Shown in pieces: positions 32,027 to 42,917 of a stretch of DNA of 64,000 nt (position 1 is its first letter; each line of letters opens with the position of its first letter). The DNA comes from Chlamydoabsidia padenii (lineage: Eukaryota > Mucoromycota > Mucoromycetes > Mucorales > Cunninghamellaceae): NCBI GenBank assembly GCA_025330725.1, contig JAIWND010000034.1:124001-188000 (forward strand), given 5' to 3'. Both the position numbers and the translations under genes were made by a program. Under the pieces are notes generated by a model that made no database searches, was not told the origin of the DNA, and saw only the letters and a program-made list of their open reading frames with translations.

Positions 32027-33919
32027 AGAGAGAGAGAGAAAGAGAAATTAGATTGGGTTTTTGTCATAAAGTTGATTTGCATTTCCCTACTTACTTCGTC
32101 CAATAAGAGAATAGAAGGGTTCTTTAAAATAGCACGGGCAATGGCGATACGTTGCTTTTGACCACCAGAGAGTAAACCAGTTCCACCAATCATAGTATCA
32201 TATCCTAAGGGCAGTTGTGTGATAAAAGTATGGCAATTGGCCTTTTTACAAGCATCCACCACTTCATCTTGAGTCACTTCGCGAGTGGCACCCATGAGCA
32301 AGTTTTGCTTGATGGACATGTTGAAGAGCACAGGTTCTTGTGAGACCACACCAATTTGACGACGGAGCCAGGCAACATTATAATCCTTCAAATCTTTACC
32401 ATCCAGGAGTACTTGACCTTCGAGGGGATCGTAGAAGCGTTGTAAAAGAGACACAGAGGTACTCTTGCCCGAGCCAGATGGACCGACAAATGCCACCGTC
32501 ATACCAGGAGACACCTTGAGGTTGAGTTTCTTGAGAATGGTAATGTCAGGACGAGTTGGGTATGCAAACTTGATATCACGGAATTCGATTTCACCTTTAA
32601 TGTGATCAGGTTGGGCGCCTTCTTTGGAATCAGAATCAATTTCAGGTACCCGGTCGATGGTGTCAAAGATCTTGTACGCCGCGCCACAAGCACTTGAGAT
32701 GGCAGATAGATTCATAGGTATTTGTAAAAAAGCAGCGCTACCCAACAGCATCGAGAAAAACACAATGAGGACTTGAGAGACATTGTATTCACCGGCCATT
32801 ACCAAACCAGATCCGTACCAAAAGCCCAAAGCATACGAGCTATACATGACAAAGAAGAGGATACCAAGACCATAACCCAGTGCATACCCACGCATAAGCC
32901 CAGCATCACGAGCGTTTACCAGCTCGGCATCGTAGCTCTTGAAGAAGCGATGTTGGATAGAAAAGGCAGACACCGTCCGGATACCAGAGAAGGCTTGTTC
33001 CGCCACCGCGCCAGCAAATGCATACTTGTCTTGACTGATGACGGTATATTTCATAGTAAAAATACCCATCCCGGCCCCAGAAGCAGCAACCAAAGGAAGA
33101 CCACATATCATTACCCCACTCATCTTTGGACCTTTTATAAAAGCAATAATCAGACCGGCGATGAGTTGAGAAATTGCAGTGATAAAGTAGCCAAATTTTT
33201 CAGAGATACCATCTTGAATCATTTGTGTATCAGTAGAGAGTCGAGTAGTAAGAGATCCTTCTTCGGCCTTGTCAAACCAGCTCATTTCTTGACGTAGTAT
33301 TGAATGGACATAGGCCAGTCGAATCCGTCTAGCTTGTCGTTCCTATTATATGATTGAGACAATAAAATTAGTTTTTTGTTTCTTCAATCAGCCAAATCTT
33401 TTTTTTTTTTTTTTTAATACTTACCCCACAGTAAACCCAGATAGCATTGGACAAGTAAGCAGCCACCAAAACAGCAGTTCCCATATAAACAAATGTAAGA
33501 ATTAGATCCATTGCCATATTCAGACCAGCGTTCGAAGGTTGACACGTCCCACCAGGAGTCATAGATGACGCGAATACGTCCCCAAGCGTTCCAAGTAAGT
33601 TGCCAAATATAATAATAATAGAGGGTTGAAGTGCACCGATTCCAATACTGAAGATAGTGGCCACCATGAGCAAACAGCGGTCCAGAGGAGTAGTAAATCG
33701 GAAGAGTCGATAGATAGGCACGCTGGGTTCCTTTTTCTTCTTGCCATTGTCAGAGATCACCGAATCGTCGCCATTGTTATTGTTTGTAAGGTCTATAGAC
33801 GAGGGTAGTTGATAGCCAGGCTTTTCCAATTCAGAGAGATCCTTTTCGTTTGGAATTGAGAATGTCAACGATTGGTGATCAGTGTGAACCCCTTTTGTCG
33901 GTGAGTTTGATTCAGCCAT
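29597..33919 (-). CDS. Full-size ABCB (P-glycoprotein/MDR) transporter, copy 1
   Basis: Five exons encode about 1,300 residues with TMD1-NBD1-TMD2-NBD2 order. A hydrophilic N-terminus ends [19 protein letters not shown]1 has GPSGSGKST (Walker A), [15 protein letters not shown] (signature) and [12 protein letters not shown] (Walker B/D-loop, split by an intron). NBD2 has [20 protein letters not shown] and [11 protein letters not shown]. Such proteins export drugs, lipids or, in fungi, peptide pheromones. In TMD1 the usual KGW-RLA segment, present in copy 2, reads KGPKMSGVM here, a local oddity. The NBD2 stretch before the H-loop reads [11 protein letters not shown] instead of [10 protein letters not shown]. 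The intron at 31968-32092 contains 56 consecutive A (T in sense). The central 1 kb is nearly identical to copy 2. Confidence 0.95.
31645..32701 (-). repeat. Near-identical segment shared with second ABCB gene (54351-55380)
   Basis: From the end of TMD1 through NBD1 and its linker, this copy and 54351-55380 differ at only a handful of positions by eye. The identity includes the intron beginning GTAAGTAGGGAAATGCAAAT, where I see one substitution besides the length of the poly-T tract. Outside these limits the two genes diverge clearly. Confidence 0.85.
31968..32023. repeat. Poly-A (sense poly-T) expansion in ABCB1 intron
   Basis: This is a run of 56 A followed by a short GA repeat. In sense orientation it is CT repeat then poly-T directly before the AG acceptor, that is, a hugely extended polypyrimidine tract. 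Confidence 0.9.
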
Positions 33920-34682
33920 TGTTAATGGACTACGTATTACAAGTGTATATTAAAACAAATAGTACCAATAGATAAGGAAATAAGGATAGTATATAAGTAG
34001 TAAGAAAAAAAAAAAAGTAAAAGGAATGAGGAAGAGGAAAGAAAGCAAAAAAAAAGAGCGGCCTTTATGAAAGCGATGCATGGTTGAAATCGGAATTTCA
34101 AATCATTAACAGCCAATGAGTGTTCAGTGTCATTACGGCGCCTTTCCGAAGAAGGGGTCGGGTTTTCGTTCTGTTGATTTGAGCAAATCAATCCTGATCC
34201 CGGGTAAATGAATATCGCCATATTGTTCGGCACCCCAGCGAAACGAATACAATAGGAGCGGTGTATGAAAAAAGTAGGTACATTGATCCGTATTCGGTAT
34301 CGTGCATTAAATTCAAAGGAAGCACTGTGCAGTTTATGGTAGACCTGCACACTCATTGCTTTTGCTGACGAATGTAGTAGCATGAGTAGTACTACACAGA
34401 TTCAGGAAAAGAAGATGATAAATTATATCGAAGTTTACAAAGTGATGCGATCATGTGCGGTGTGAAGATATCATAAAGCGAGAGCATTTTCGGGTTTTGA
34501 GTATGACCTGGCATACAATGCAATAAAGTCAAGAGTAAAAGACAAGATTTTTATTTTAAAAAGTACAAAATAGTAATAGTAGTAATAATGACAAGTAAAA
34601 AAAAAAGAGTATGCTAATAAAAGGTATATCAAAGGGAGTACCAATACAATACAAAGGACTATTCTACTCCACCGATACCGTT
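33920..34682. other. ABCB1 upstream region and TMEM184 3' flank
   Basis: This 763-bp gap contains CGGAATTTCAAA at 34091-34102, a weak variant of the recurrent motif, 172 bp upstream of the ABCB1 start. The part beyond 34500 is the AT-rich 3' flank of the next gene. Open frames here are not convincing. Confidence 0.4.
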
Positions 34683-35061
34683 TTATGGTGAAAAAGTGTT
34701 TAGGGCAGTTGTTTCCAAATTACTGTTGGCTTCCATCTTCTTTTGTTGTCTTAATCGAGCACGTTTTTTGGCTAATTCAGATGAGTCCCTACCGCAGGTA
34801 GCAATGTTGTGAATGAATTCAGGGATATAGTGTATGTAAGCGTCGTAAAAGGCCGCACCATAGGAGAGCTTTTCATGTACGCCATGTTTGTTGTCTTCGT
34901 CATTGTAGTAGAATTCGCCACCAGCATTAAGCGCCACCTGAGTGTTAGTTCCTCTGGCAATCGAATCCTGTGGTCCAAAGTACCTGATCATCAGTCCCAT
35001 AAACACCGTCATCACCACACAATCTAGGTACAATACAAAACAAAACAAAAAAAAAAAAGGA

Positions 35062-35095
<34 letters not shown>

Positions 35096-36413
35096 TTGGA
35101 TACAAAGATCAACTTACCAATGATGACTTCAAGACCATTCTCGATAGCTTCAGTAGACCAAGCCAGACCTTCACTAGATTGTGATCCATCGGTACCATGG
35201 AGAATACCCTTATAAGCCAGACCAGACAGAAGAAGAGTGCCAATATAAAAGTTGATCATAATAGGTCCCTTCACGCACCAGAAGAAGCCATGAGCAGAGA
35301 TCCGAGCACGTTTCCATTCTTGTTTATATACCGCCAAATAAGTAAACAGAGCCGAGATAATCAGGGACAAAGAGATAAAGTTAATGATGATGAGATAGAC
35401 ATGTGCCCCTTTGAAGGAGAAAGAGTTGACACAATAACGACCCTTTAGTTCCGCAAAAATAGAGATGAATGCATCAAGGATCGACCTAATCAAAGGAAAA
35501 CAAGTCTAGTCATTATGCAAGTCTCCAAATTCGTATACTTACCAAAGAGGAAATTGGTACACCAGTATGTCAGTAATCACACGATAATGCATTCCCCATC
35601 TTGATTTACTATAATATAGAGTATAAAATAAATAAAAAATAAAAACCAGTTAATAAGCTGTAATATGATTTGTAATATCAAAAACTTACATTTGGACTTT
35701 TACAAAAGGCATAACCGTAGGATGAGCATCTTCCTTCACACCTTCATATTCGTTTCTGTAAGGTTCAAGATAAGCTTGAAGACATGTATAAAGATTGTAT
35801 ACCGCCAAAGATTCGAAGAGTGCCGCAAAAAACATGATGGTTGTAGAATAATCATATCGCAAGTAGGAGATCCAAGCCAAAGTAGCATAAAAAGGTGGGT
35901 ACAACAACACTCGAAGTTTATGTCGCTGAATCTGTGGTTCACTATTATCATGATTTTTTTAAAAAAAAGAGTGAGTAGTCTGTTTTTTTTCGATTAGCAT
36001 TAGTTTTAACTTACTAATAGTTTTTAAGATGTCTGTTGATCGTAATAATGGCTATAATCCATGTAATAACAAGGCAAAGAAGACAGAGCATCCAACCCCA
36101 TACATGCCAGTTAGCCCTATACAAAAAAAGAAAAAAAAGAAAAGAAAAAAAAAAAAAAGTGAGCATTCTATACCTTAAAGATTGGTCGAGTCGTCATGTT
36201 TGTTTCTTTACCTGGGATCTTCTAATAGTTCATGCCAATTGAATCCTGGACGACTAGAATAAGTGAATGAGTAAGTGGGTGAATGAGAAGGATTTTCCCA
36301 ATTGTGTGAATGCTGTCAGAATCTTGTCAATTTGCAAGTACTTACAACCCACCATCTTGAGAGAATCCAGGAGCGGTTGGGCAGGAGGCGTCGGCGGTAC
36401 CTTTGTTGTCCAT
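34683..36413 (-). CDS. TMEM184/OST-alpha family seven-helix membrane protein
   Basis: Seven exons encode about 430 residues. After a short acidic start (MDNKGTADASCPTAPGFSQDGG) come hydrophobic helices: WGWMLCLLCLVITWIIAIITI, then QIQRHKLRVLLYPPFYATLAWISYL, TIMFFAALFESLAVYNLYTCL, VYLIIINFISLSLIISALFTY, MINFYIGTLLLSGLAY and DCVVMTVFMGLMIRYF. This order with the QRxxVRxLxxxPxY motif after TM1 is the Solute_trans_a (organic solute transporter alpha/TMEM184) family. Plant and fungal members are vacuolar or endosomal proteins of poorly known function. The C-terminal tail is charged (KKRARLRQQKK). An intron at about 34,964-35,110 includes a (TAA)n microsatellite. A GGCGTTTGAA element lies 108 bp upstream. 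Confidence 0.88.
35062..35095. repeat. (ATT)n microsatellite in TMEM184 intron
   Basis: Eleven ATT/AAT triplets occur within the sixth intron of the gene. Confidence 0.9.
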
Positions 36414-37010
36414 ATATATAAACCAATAAAAAAATTGATACCAGAGAGAAGAGGAAGAAGAAATTGAAAAGATTAAATTTTTTTATATTTCCCCCTCACG
36501 GAAAAAGCGGCGGACGGATCGGCGTTTGAACTCTGCTGCCAAGAAAATGTCTGTACAACAAGCAAAAGAAGAAAACAACCAAACATGGACAAATTATTGG
36601 TCCAAAGGCTATCAAAGTAAGACACTTCTTCAAACAGAGTCGGTTGTAAAGCAGTAAAACAGGTATATATAAAAGTAGTAGCAATGAACTTGTAATAGTA
36701 ATGCATACCTACGGTCGTGCCAATTGAACATTATATGTTCTTATGCAACCCAAGTGTCATTCTACAAAGTAGCACCACCGAAAAAAGAAGGTTGGAAATC
36801 ATTTACCCTTGAATACAAGTCCAGACAATGTCAGTTTCAACTGGGTCAAGGGGGTAAAATGATCGGGGGTTGAAAATTATGAATGTAAGCATCCATACTC
36901 GGGGAATTTCTCAAAAGCAAAACCCCTTAATCTCTACATGTTATCTTGTCTGGAGTGCAGTGAAGGCCTTCTTTCTTTCTTTCTTTTTCTTTCTATAATT
37001 ATACTATCAT
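36414..37010. promoter_or_regulatory. Divergent promoter between TMEM184 and chitin synthase
   Basis: This 597-bp region contains GGCGTTTGAA (36521-36530) near the minus gene and CGGGGGTTGAAAA (36864-36876), 135 bp before the chitin synthase ATG. A CTTT-repeat pyrimidine tract lies at 36970-36994. A 77-codon minus frame (36473-36706) is hydrophobic but shows no recognisable feature, so I did not call it. Confidence 0.5.
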
Positions 37011-40000
37011 ATGAAAATGGAGCCATCACCAAAAGTAAATCCCTCGTCCTACCTAGTTCGTACGCCGCTGAATACGGCCAGATGCTCAGCGCCGAATTTC
37101 CGTAAAATGTTATACGGTACCCCGTCTTCTTCTTCATCCGTGCACACCAATGAGGATCACAATGGTTCTCAATTACCTTATTCTATATCGATGGCATATA
37201 ATTCGATCCCTGCTGTACCCATTCTTCCCAGCCATCTACAATCAGGGCGACATTCTAATAGCAATAGTGTCGTTTTACCAGGCAGTTATCCTTGCAGCAT
37301 CACGTCTCCAGATCCTATACATTATCAGCATCCACCGCATCATGGTTATAATACATCGGGCACCATAAATAGCAGGATTCCCAAGAGTGGTACCATTAGG
37401 AAACAGGTACCTTTATTTCAAGGAAATCTAGTACTGGAATGTCCAGTGCCAACACAATTATTGGATCAAAGCGCGAGAAAAGAGAAAGAATTTAATCAAA
37501 TGAGGTATACAGCTGTCACCTGTCACCCTGATGATTTCCCGGCCAGAGGATATACTTTAAGACCCCGATTGATGAATCGACAAACAGAACTTTTTATCGT
37601 AATGACAATGTATAATGTGAGTTCAAAAAAAAGGGGGGGAGGGGAGAAATTCGGTGTTTAAACTTTCCTTGCATGATTTTTTCTTCTTTTATAGGAAGAT
37701 GAAGTTTTATTCTGTCGAACGATGCATGGGGTCATGAAAAATATCGCTCAATTATGCTCAAAAACTAAATCGAATGTATGGGATACTGAAGGATGGAAAA
37801 AGGTGGTGGTGTGTATTGTCGCAGATGGACGAAAGAAATGTGATCCTCGAGTATTGGACGTGTTGACCACAATGGGAGTCTTCCAAAAAGGGATAGCTAA
37901 AAATATGGTTCACGATAAGCCCGTCCAGGCACATTTGTATGAGGTAAAAGAACTTCTTTTTTTTTCATTTCCCGCCCTTTTTTTTTTCTTTTCTCTTTCT
38001 TTCTTCTCACCTCTCCCTCTTTTTTCTAAAATTCGTGTCAAATCAGTATACCACTCAAATATCCGTCGATGCAGATCTTAAAGTCAGAGGCGCTGACAGG
38101 GGAATCGTGCCAGTCCAACTCTTATTCTGTCTTAAGGAACAAAATGCCAAAAAGATCAACTCCCATCGGTGGTTCTTCAATGCTTTTGGTCCAATCTTAT
38201 CACCAAATGTTTGTGTTTTACTAGACGTTGGAACTAAACCTGGCAGTGGCTCGATTTATCAACTATGGAAAACCTTCCATCGTCATTCTAATGTTGGTGG
38301 TGCTTGTGGTGAAGTCTGTGTGATGAAGGGAAAAGCATACCTGGATCTTCTCAACCCTTTGGTGGCAGCACAAAACTTTGAATACAAGGTAAGGAAGGAA
38401 ACTAACATTGGCAAGCTCATTAATACCAACTTTTTTTTTACATTTTTTTTTTACAAGATGTCAAATATATTGGACAAGCCGTTGGAATCTGTCTTTGGGT
38501 ATATCTCCGTTTTACCAGGTGCCTTCTCTGCTTATCGATACGCCGCCATACAAAACGACCGGTACGGAAATGGACCACTACAAAAATACTTTATGGGGGA
38601 TACGGATGGGGCTCAACCTAGACAACAACCTGGAGGTGAATACGATATCTTTACTGCCAACATGTATCTTGCTGAAGACAGGATCCTATGTTTTGAACTA
38701 TTGGCGAAGAAACATGAAAAATGGGTGCTCAAGTATGTCCAGTCGGCTTATGGTGAAACAGATTGTCCTGATCAACTGCCTGAATTCATATCACAACGAC
38801 GACGGTGGCTCAATGGTAGCTTCTTTGCTGCTGTTTATTCGATCTATCACTTTCCCAGGATTTGGAGCACGGATCACACCATGTCAAGGAAGATTCTGCT
38901 GACTATTGAATTTATCTATAACTTTATAAACCTTTTGTTTAGCTGGCTGGGAATGGTAAGGTCAAGCAGGCTTTAATTTACTTTTTTACTCACTCACTTA
39001 TTCTTTCATCCCCATCTTTTATAACATAGGCAAACTTTTATTTGACTTTTTACTTTGTGACAAAGTCTTTGGCATCAGTAGATAATGATCCATTTGGTGA
39101 TGGTTGGGGAAGTAGGATCTCGGGAATACTCCGTTATCTTTACATTTTCCTATTCATCGTATCATTTATATGCTCCATGGGTAATCGACCTCAGGGGTAA
39201 GTAAACTAACAACACAATAATGATAACTGATGTTTTTTTTTGTATGTAGATCTAAATGGATGTTTACTATATCAGTGATTGCATATGCTGTGATTATGTC
39301 ATATACCTTATTCGCCGGTGTTTGGTTGTCTTATCAAAGTGTCTTGGATGCAATGGATACAAGTGATTGGGATCAAGATAGTTGGACCACCAATATGTCT
39401 TTACTCTTGGCCGAACCTGGTTTCAGAAGTGTCTTGATATCAGCAGCCTCGACATATGGATTATACATCGTCTCCAGCATCATTCATCTTGATCCATGGC
39501 ATATGATCACAAGCTTTATACAGTACCTTCTACTCTTACCTACTTACTCCAATATTCTTACTGTCTATGCCTTTTGCAACACCCATGATGTCAGGTAAAA
39601 TGAATATAAAAGGTCAATCATGCAGCGGGATTTAAATTGTATTTTATTGTTGGTTTTAGCTGGGGTACAAAAGGTGACAATGTATTACAATTTGATCTTG
39701 GTGTGGCTAGTAAAGTGACCTCTGATAAAGGATTCGATACGGTGGAGATGGATATAGTGGATGGATCGGAAATGATCAACATGAACTACGAACAAGCAAG
39801 GTCGAATTTGGACATTAAACAAAGTATCGTAAAACAGGTAAAGAACAAAATAGACTCAAATCTGTCTTTTTATGTAGTATACTAATCATCAACTCTTATA
39901 GAGTCGTCCTCCTCAAACAAAACAAGATGACTATTACCGTGGATTCCGGACAAGGCTGGTACTAACCTGGATCGGCTGTAATGCTCTGCTAGTTGTATTT

Positions 40001-40183
40001 GTAACAAGTGGAAGTTTCCAATCACTACTTCCCAATAGCCAACAAAGGAAAACTGCAGACGAATATGAAGACGACATGGCCATTGCTTATACTGGATTTG
40101 TACTATGGGTGGTTGCTTATATTTCTGCATTTAGATTTATAGGTAGCTTTGTGTATTTGATTCTCCAGTATTTTAGATTATAA
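37011..40183 (+). CDS. CHS: Chitin synthase (division 1)
   Basis: Eight exons encode about 860 residues. A low-complexity S/P/N-rich N-terminus of about 160 residues is followed by the conserved entry [21 protein letters not shown] and [21 protein letters not shown]. The GT2 catalytic core shows [24 protein letters not shown] (DxGT), [19 protein letters not shown] (with EDR) and [11 protein letters not shown] (QRRRW). The last third has at least six membrane helices (for example [36 protein letters not shown]). It uses UDP-GlcNAc to extrude chitin at the plasma membrane. No myosin motor or cytochrome b5 domain is present, so it is a class I-III type enzyme. The intron at about 39597-39657 contains GCGGGATTTAAA. 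Confidence 0.95.
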
Positions 40184-40368
40184 TAGCCCAAACTTACATA
40201 GACATATTTACCCTCTCCTTCCTCTTCTATTTTAACTTTTTATACTGTATCGAATAAACTGGATCCTTCTTACTTAATCTGACTTTATTTAATATGCATT
40301 GGCGAATTGTAAAACCAAATGCATGGATTGTGATACTCTATTATGAGGAACTTCGAATAAGGCAAAAT

Positions 40369-40380
40369 CGGGATTTGAAA
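40369..40380 (+). promoter_or_regulatory. CGGGATTTGAAA element
   Basis: This is an exact core copy of the recurrent motif, 70 bp upstream of the SAP30BP-like start codon, in the 266-bp spacer after the chitin synthase gene. A CT-rich tract separates it from the ATG. Confidence 0.55.
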
Positions 40381-40449
40381 AATCCTCTGTCTTGTCCAGA
40401 TTTTTTTTCCCTTCCCTCTCTTTCGATTCGAAACTCGACAGATTGATTT

Positions 40450-41572
40450 ATGGCGAAATTACCAGGACTTGTAAACTATTCAGACGATGAAGATCAGTCT
40501 TCATCATCATCAGCAGAAGATGATGTTCAACAAAAAGAAGAGCAGCCTCCTTCGACAGAACAGCCTCCTTCACAACAGCAACCGACTCTTCGCACCCCAT
40601 CTCCACAACCAGTAGAAACCAACAGCAATAAAAGCATACATGTCGACAATAACAGACTCAAAAAACAAGGCAAGTCGTTTTTTGGCTTCTTTAATCTACA
40701 TGAATACGAATCAATACAACCACGCAAACAAAAGCATAGGCGCGGTGGATTAACTCCTGCTTTTTATTTTTTATTTTTATGTATAGAACCTTCTCCACTC
40801 TCAAATAAAAGCACATTACAGCCACAGGAAATAAACACTGCTTCACCACTATCAACCACGGCTCCTGCTGATCGATCAACAAGATTGAAAACCATTCTCA
40901 CACCAAAACCAATTCCTAGCGTGGACAATTGGGGGATTCCACCTGAACCTCAAATAGAGTGTGATCCCGATCGTCTGGTAAGTTACTTGTATAACAAATA
41001 CATTGCCTATGAATCTAACACCCCTCTTATCTCTCTCTCTCTCTCTAAAAAAATATTTGCGTTTACAGGAAAAGATCCAGCACTTTTTATCACTACGACG
41101 ATCCGGCCACCGACTGAACGACCACTTGCAACGAAACAAGTCATTCCGCAACCCAAGAATCTATGCCAAACTGGTAGAATTTGTCGATCTGGATGAAACT
41201 GGTAGCAACTTTCCAACTGACCAATTTGATCCCACCTCTTTCCCGGCATCTTCTTACATTGATGGTATACTGGAAACACAACGACAGCTGGCTGAAGAAA
41301 AAGCACAACTACAAGCTCAAGGTCGTTCTCATATTGCATTCACACCACCTGCCAACAAACCACCACCACCACCCATGGATGCCTCTGCCAAATTCGCCGC
41401 TGCCATGGCTAATGCGGCTAAAATCGCCAATAAAATCGCCAAACCCACCCATGCTCCACTAGCAGCATCCCAAACTGCTCATCAAGATTATGATAACGAC
41501 AACAACAGCAAACGAAGTAGTCATAGGAAATGGGATAGACAAGACGATAGAAAAAGACCCCATGTTAATTAG
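40450..41572 (+). CDS. SAP30BP: SAP30BP/HCNGP-like nuclear protein
   Basis: Three exons encode about 300 residues. The start MAKLPGLVNYSDDEDQSSSS is the acidic LxxYSDxE opening typical of the family. The HCNGP domain follows: IPPEPQIECDPDRL, EKIQHFLSL, LQRNKSFRNPRIYAKLVEFV, DLDETGSNFPTDQFDP and a tail of basic and proline-rich sequence. Human SAP30BP binds the SAP30/HDAC complex and takes part in splicing of short introns. Intron 1 (40670-40786) has a GC donor (GGCAAGT) and is 117 nt, a multiple of three with no stop, so its retention would still give a protein 39 residues longer. Intron 2 is 40979-41068. Confidence 0.88.
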
Positions 41573-41710
41573 ATTACTAGTCCCCCATTCCCCCCCTTTT
41601 TTTATACTAATTAATAAAACTATTATATGTTTGTCTGTTGTGATAATGGTATTGTTTTTATTCATGTTATTTTTTTATACGATGATAGTAGCTATATACA
41701 ACTAAATATA

Positions 41711-42882
41711 CTAGTGTTGCTTGGCGGGGTTTAAAGTTTGTAGTTTTGATAGGTACAAGGTAAATTCATGCATGGGCACCACATCATCTAATCCACAATA
41801 AAAACATGTTGGTTAATAATGTTAATTACATTCATATGTATAATACTTGTTGTTTATTACCTTGACATTCATTGATGATGTTTGACCATGTTTCGTTACT
41901 GCGAAGGAGATGTTCGTTACCCAGTACAATCAGATGCCTTGTAAGTCCCCCCCCAAAAAAAGTCGATGGTTAGTAAAGGCCAAGCAAAGATCCTTTTTTT
42001 TCTTCTTTACCGTCTAGCTCTTGTTAAAGCAACATTCACACGAGGATGTTTGTCAATAAATCCGCTATTTGATGTTCGTACTGTTGATAGAATGATGATT
42101 TCCTTTTCTGCACCCTAAATCATAGAAAAAGGTTCTTTTGTGAGTATCCCCCCTACATTTTTATCCTGTTTCCTCTTACCTGGAAGGCATCCACCGTAGA
42201 TATCTATGTAGGCACAAAAGTTTAGTCAGTCCATATATTCAGCGTGTGCCATATTATACATCAAGACAGCTTACCTGAATGTTCTGTGTTGATCTTTCGG
42301 AGTTGTTCGCAAGATGGCTTTGAATCTTGTCTGCCTGTTCTTTGTCTAAGTTGAATGATTATGAATAAAAAGTTAAAAATGTTAGTTTTTTTTATGATCT
42401 ATTTTTCCAGGGTCAACTAACACAGCGATATGACACCAATATCGGATGGAGGGATGCCAAGTTCGGATAGTCCATTCAATGTCTTGGCAACGATGGTCAC
42501 TTCGTCACGATTCCAGAATGAGTTACCAATAGATCTTTGTTCCTATCAATTATGCATTAGTTGAATAACAGGTTAGTTTGTATGCCATTGAACCGAGGAG
42601 CGGGGGTTCCATTCCACTTACATTTCCCAGTACGTTAACAAATAGTAAAGGAGGAAGACCATTAATCAATGGAGGCCGTGCTTCTACATTAGATCCATTC
42701 AATAATTGTCGATCGTAAAATAGTTTGCTGCTGATACCAGATATCCTAGGGTGGCACTAATATAAAAAAACGTTGGTAAGTAACTGATTTGAACAGTGTT
42801 TCGTTAGACTTACCCGGTACTGTGTGCGAAGCATGATAACCTGTAAATACAAATGGAGCATGTTAGTTTGGTACAATGTATC

Positions 42883-42917
<35 letters not shown>

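Noticed and set aside
33937..34383. 148-codon minus-strand frame upstream of ABCB1
   Set aside because: It sits in the transporter promoter, its C-terminal part is translated low-complexity A/T-rich DNA, and nothing in it resembles a known protein.
36473..36706. 77-codon hydrophobic minus-strand frame upstream of TMEM184
   Set aside because: It lies in the divergent promoter and covers the GGCGTTTGAA element. No recognisable family or start context.
27780..40183. Biosynthetic gene cluster around RAD51, the ABC transporter and chitin synthase
   Set aside because: No synthase or tailoring enzymes of secondary metabolism are present. The genes are unrelated housekeeping and transport functions.
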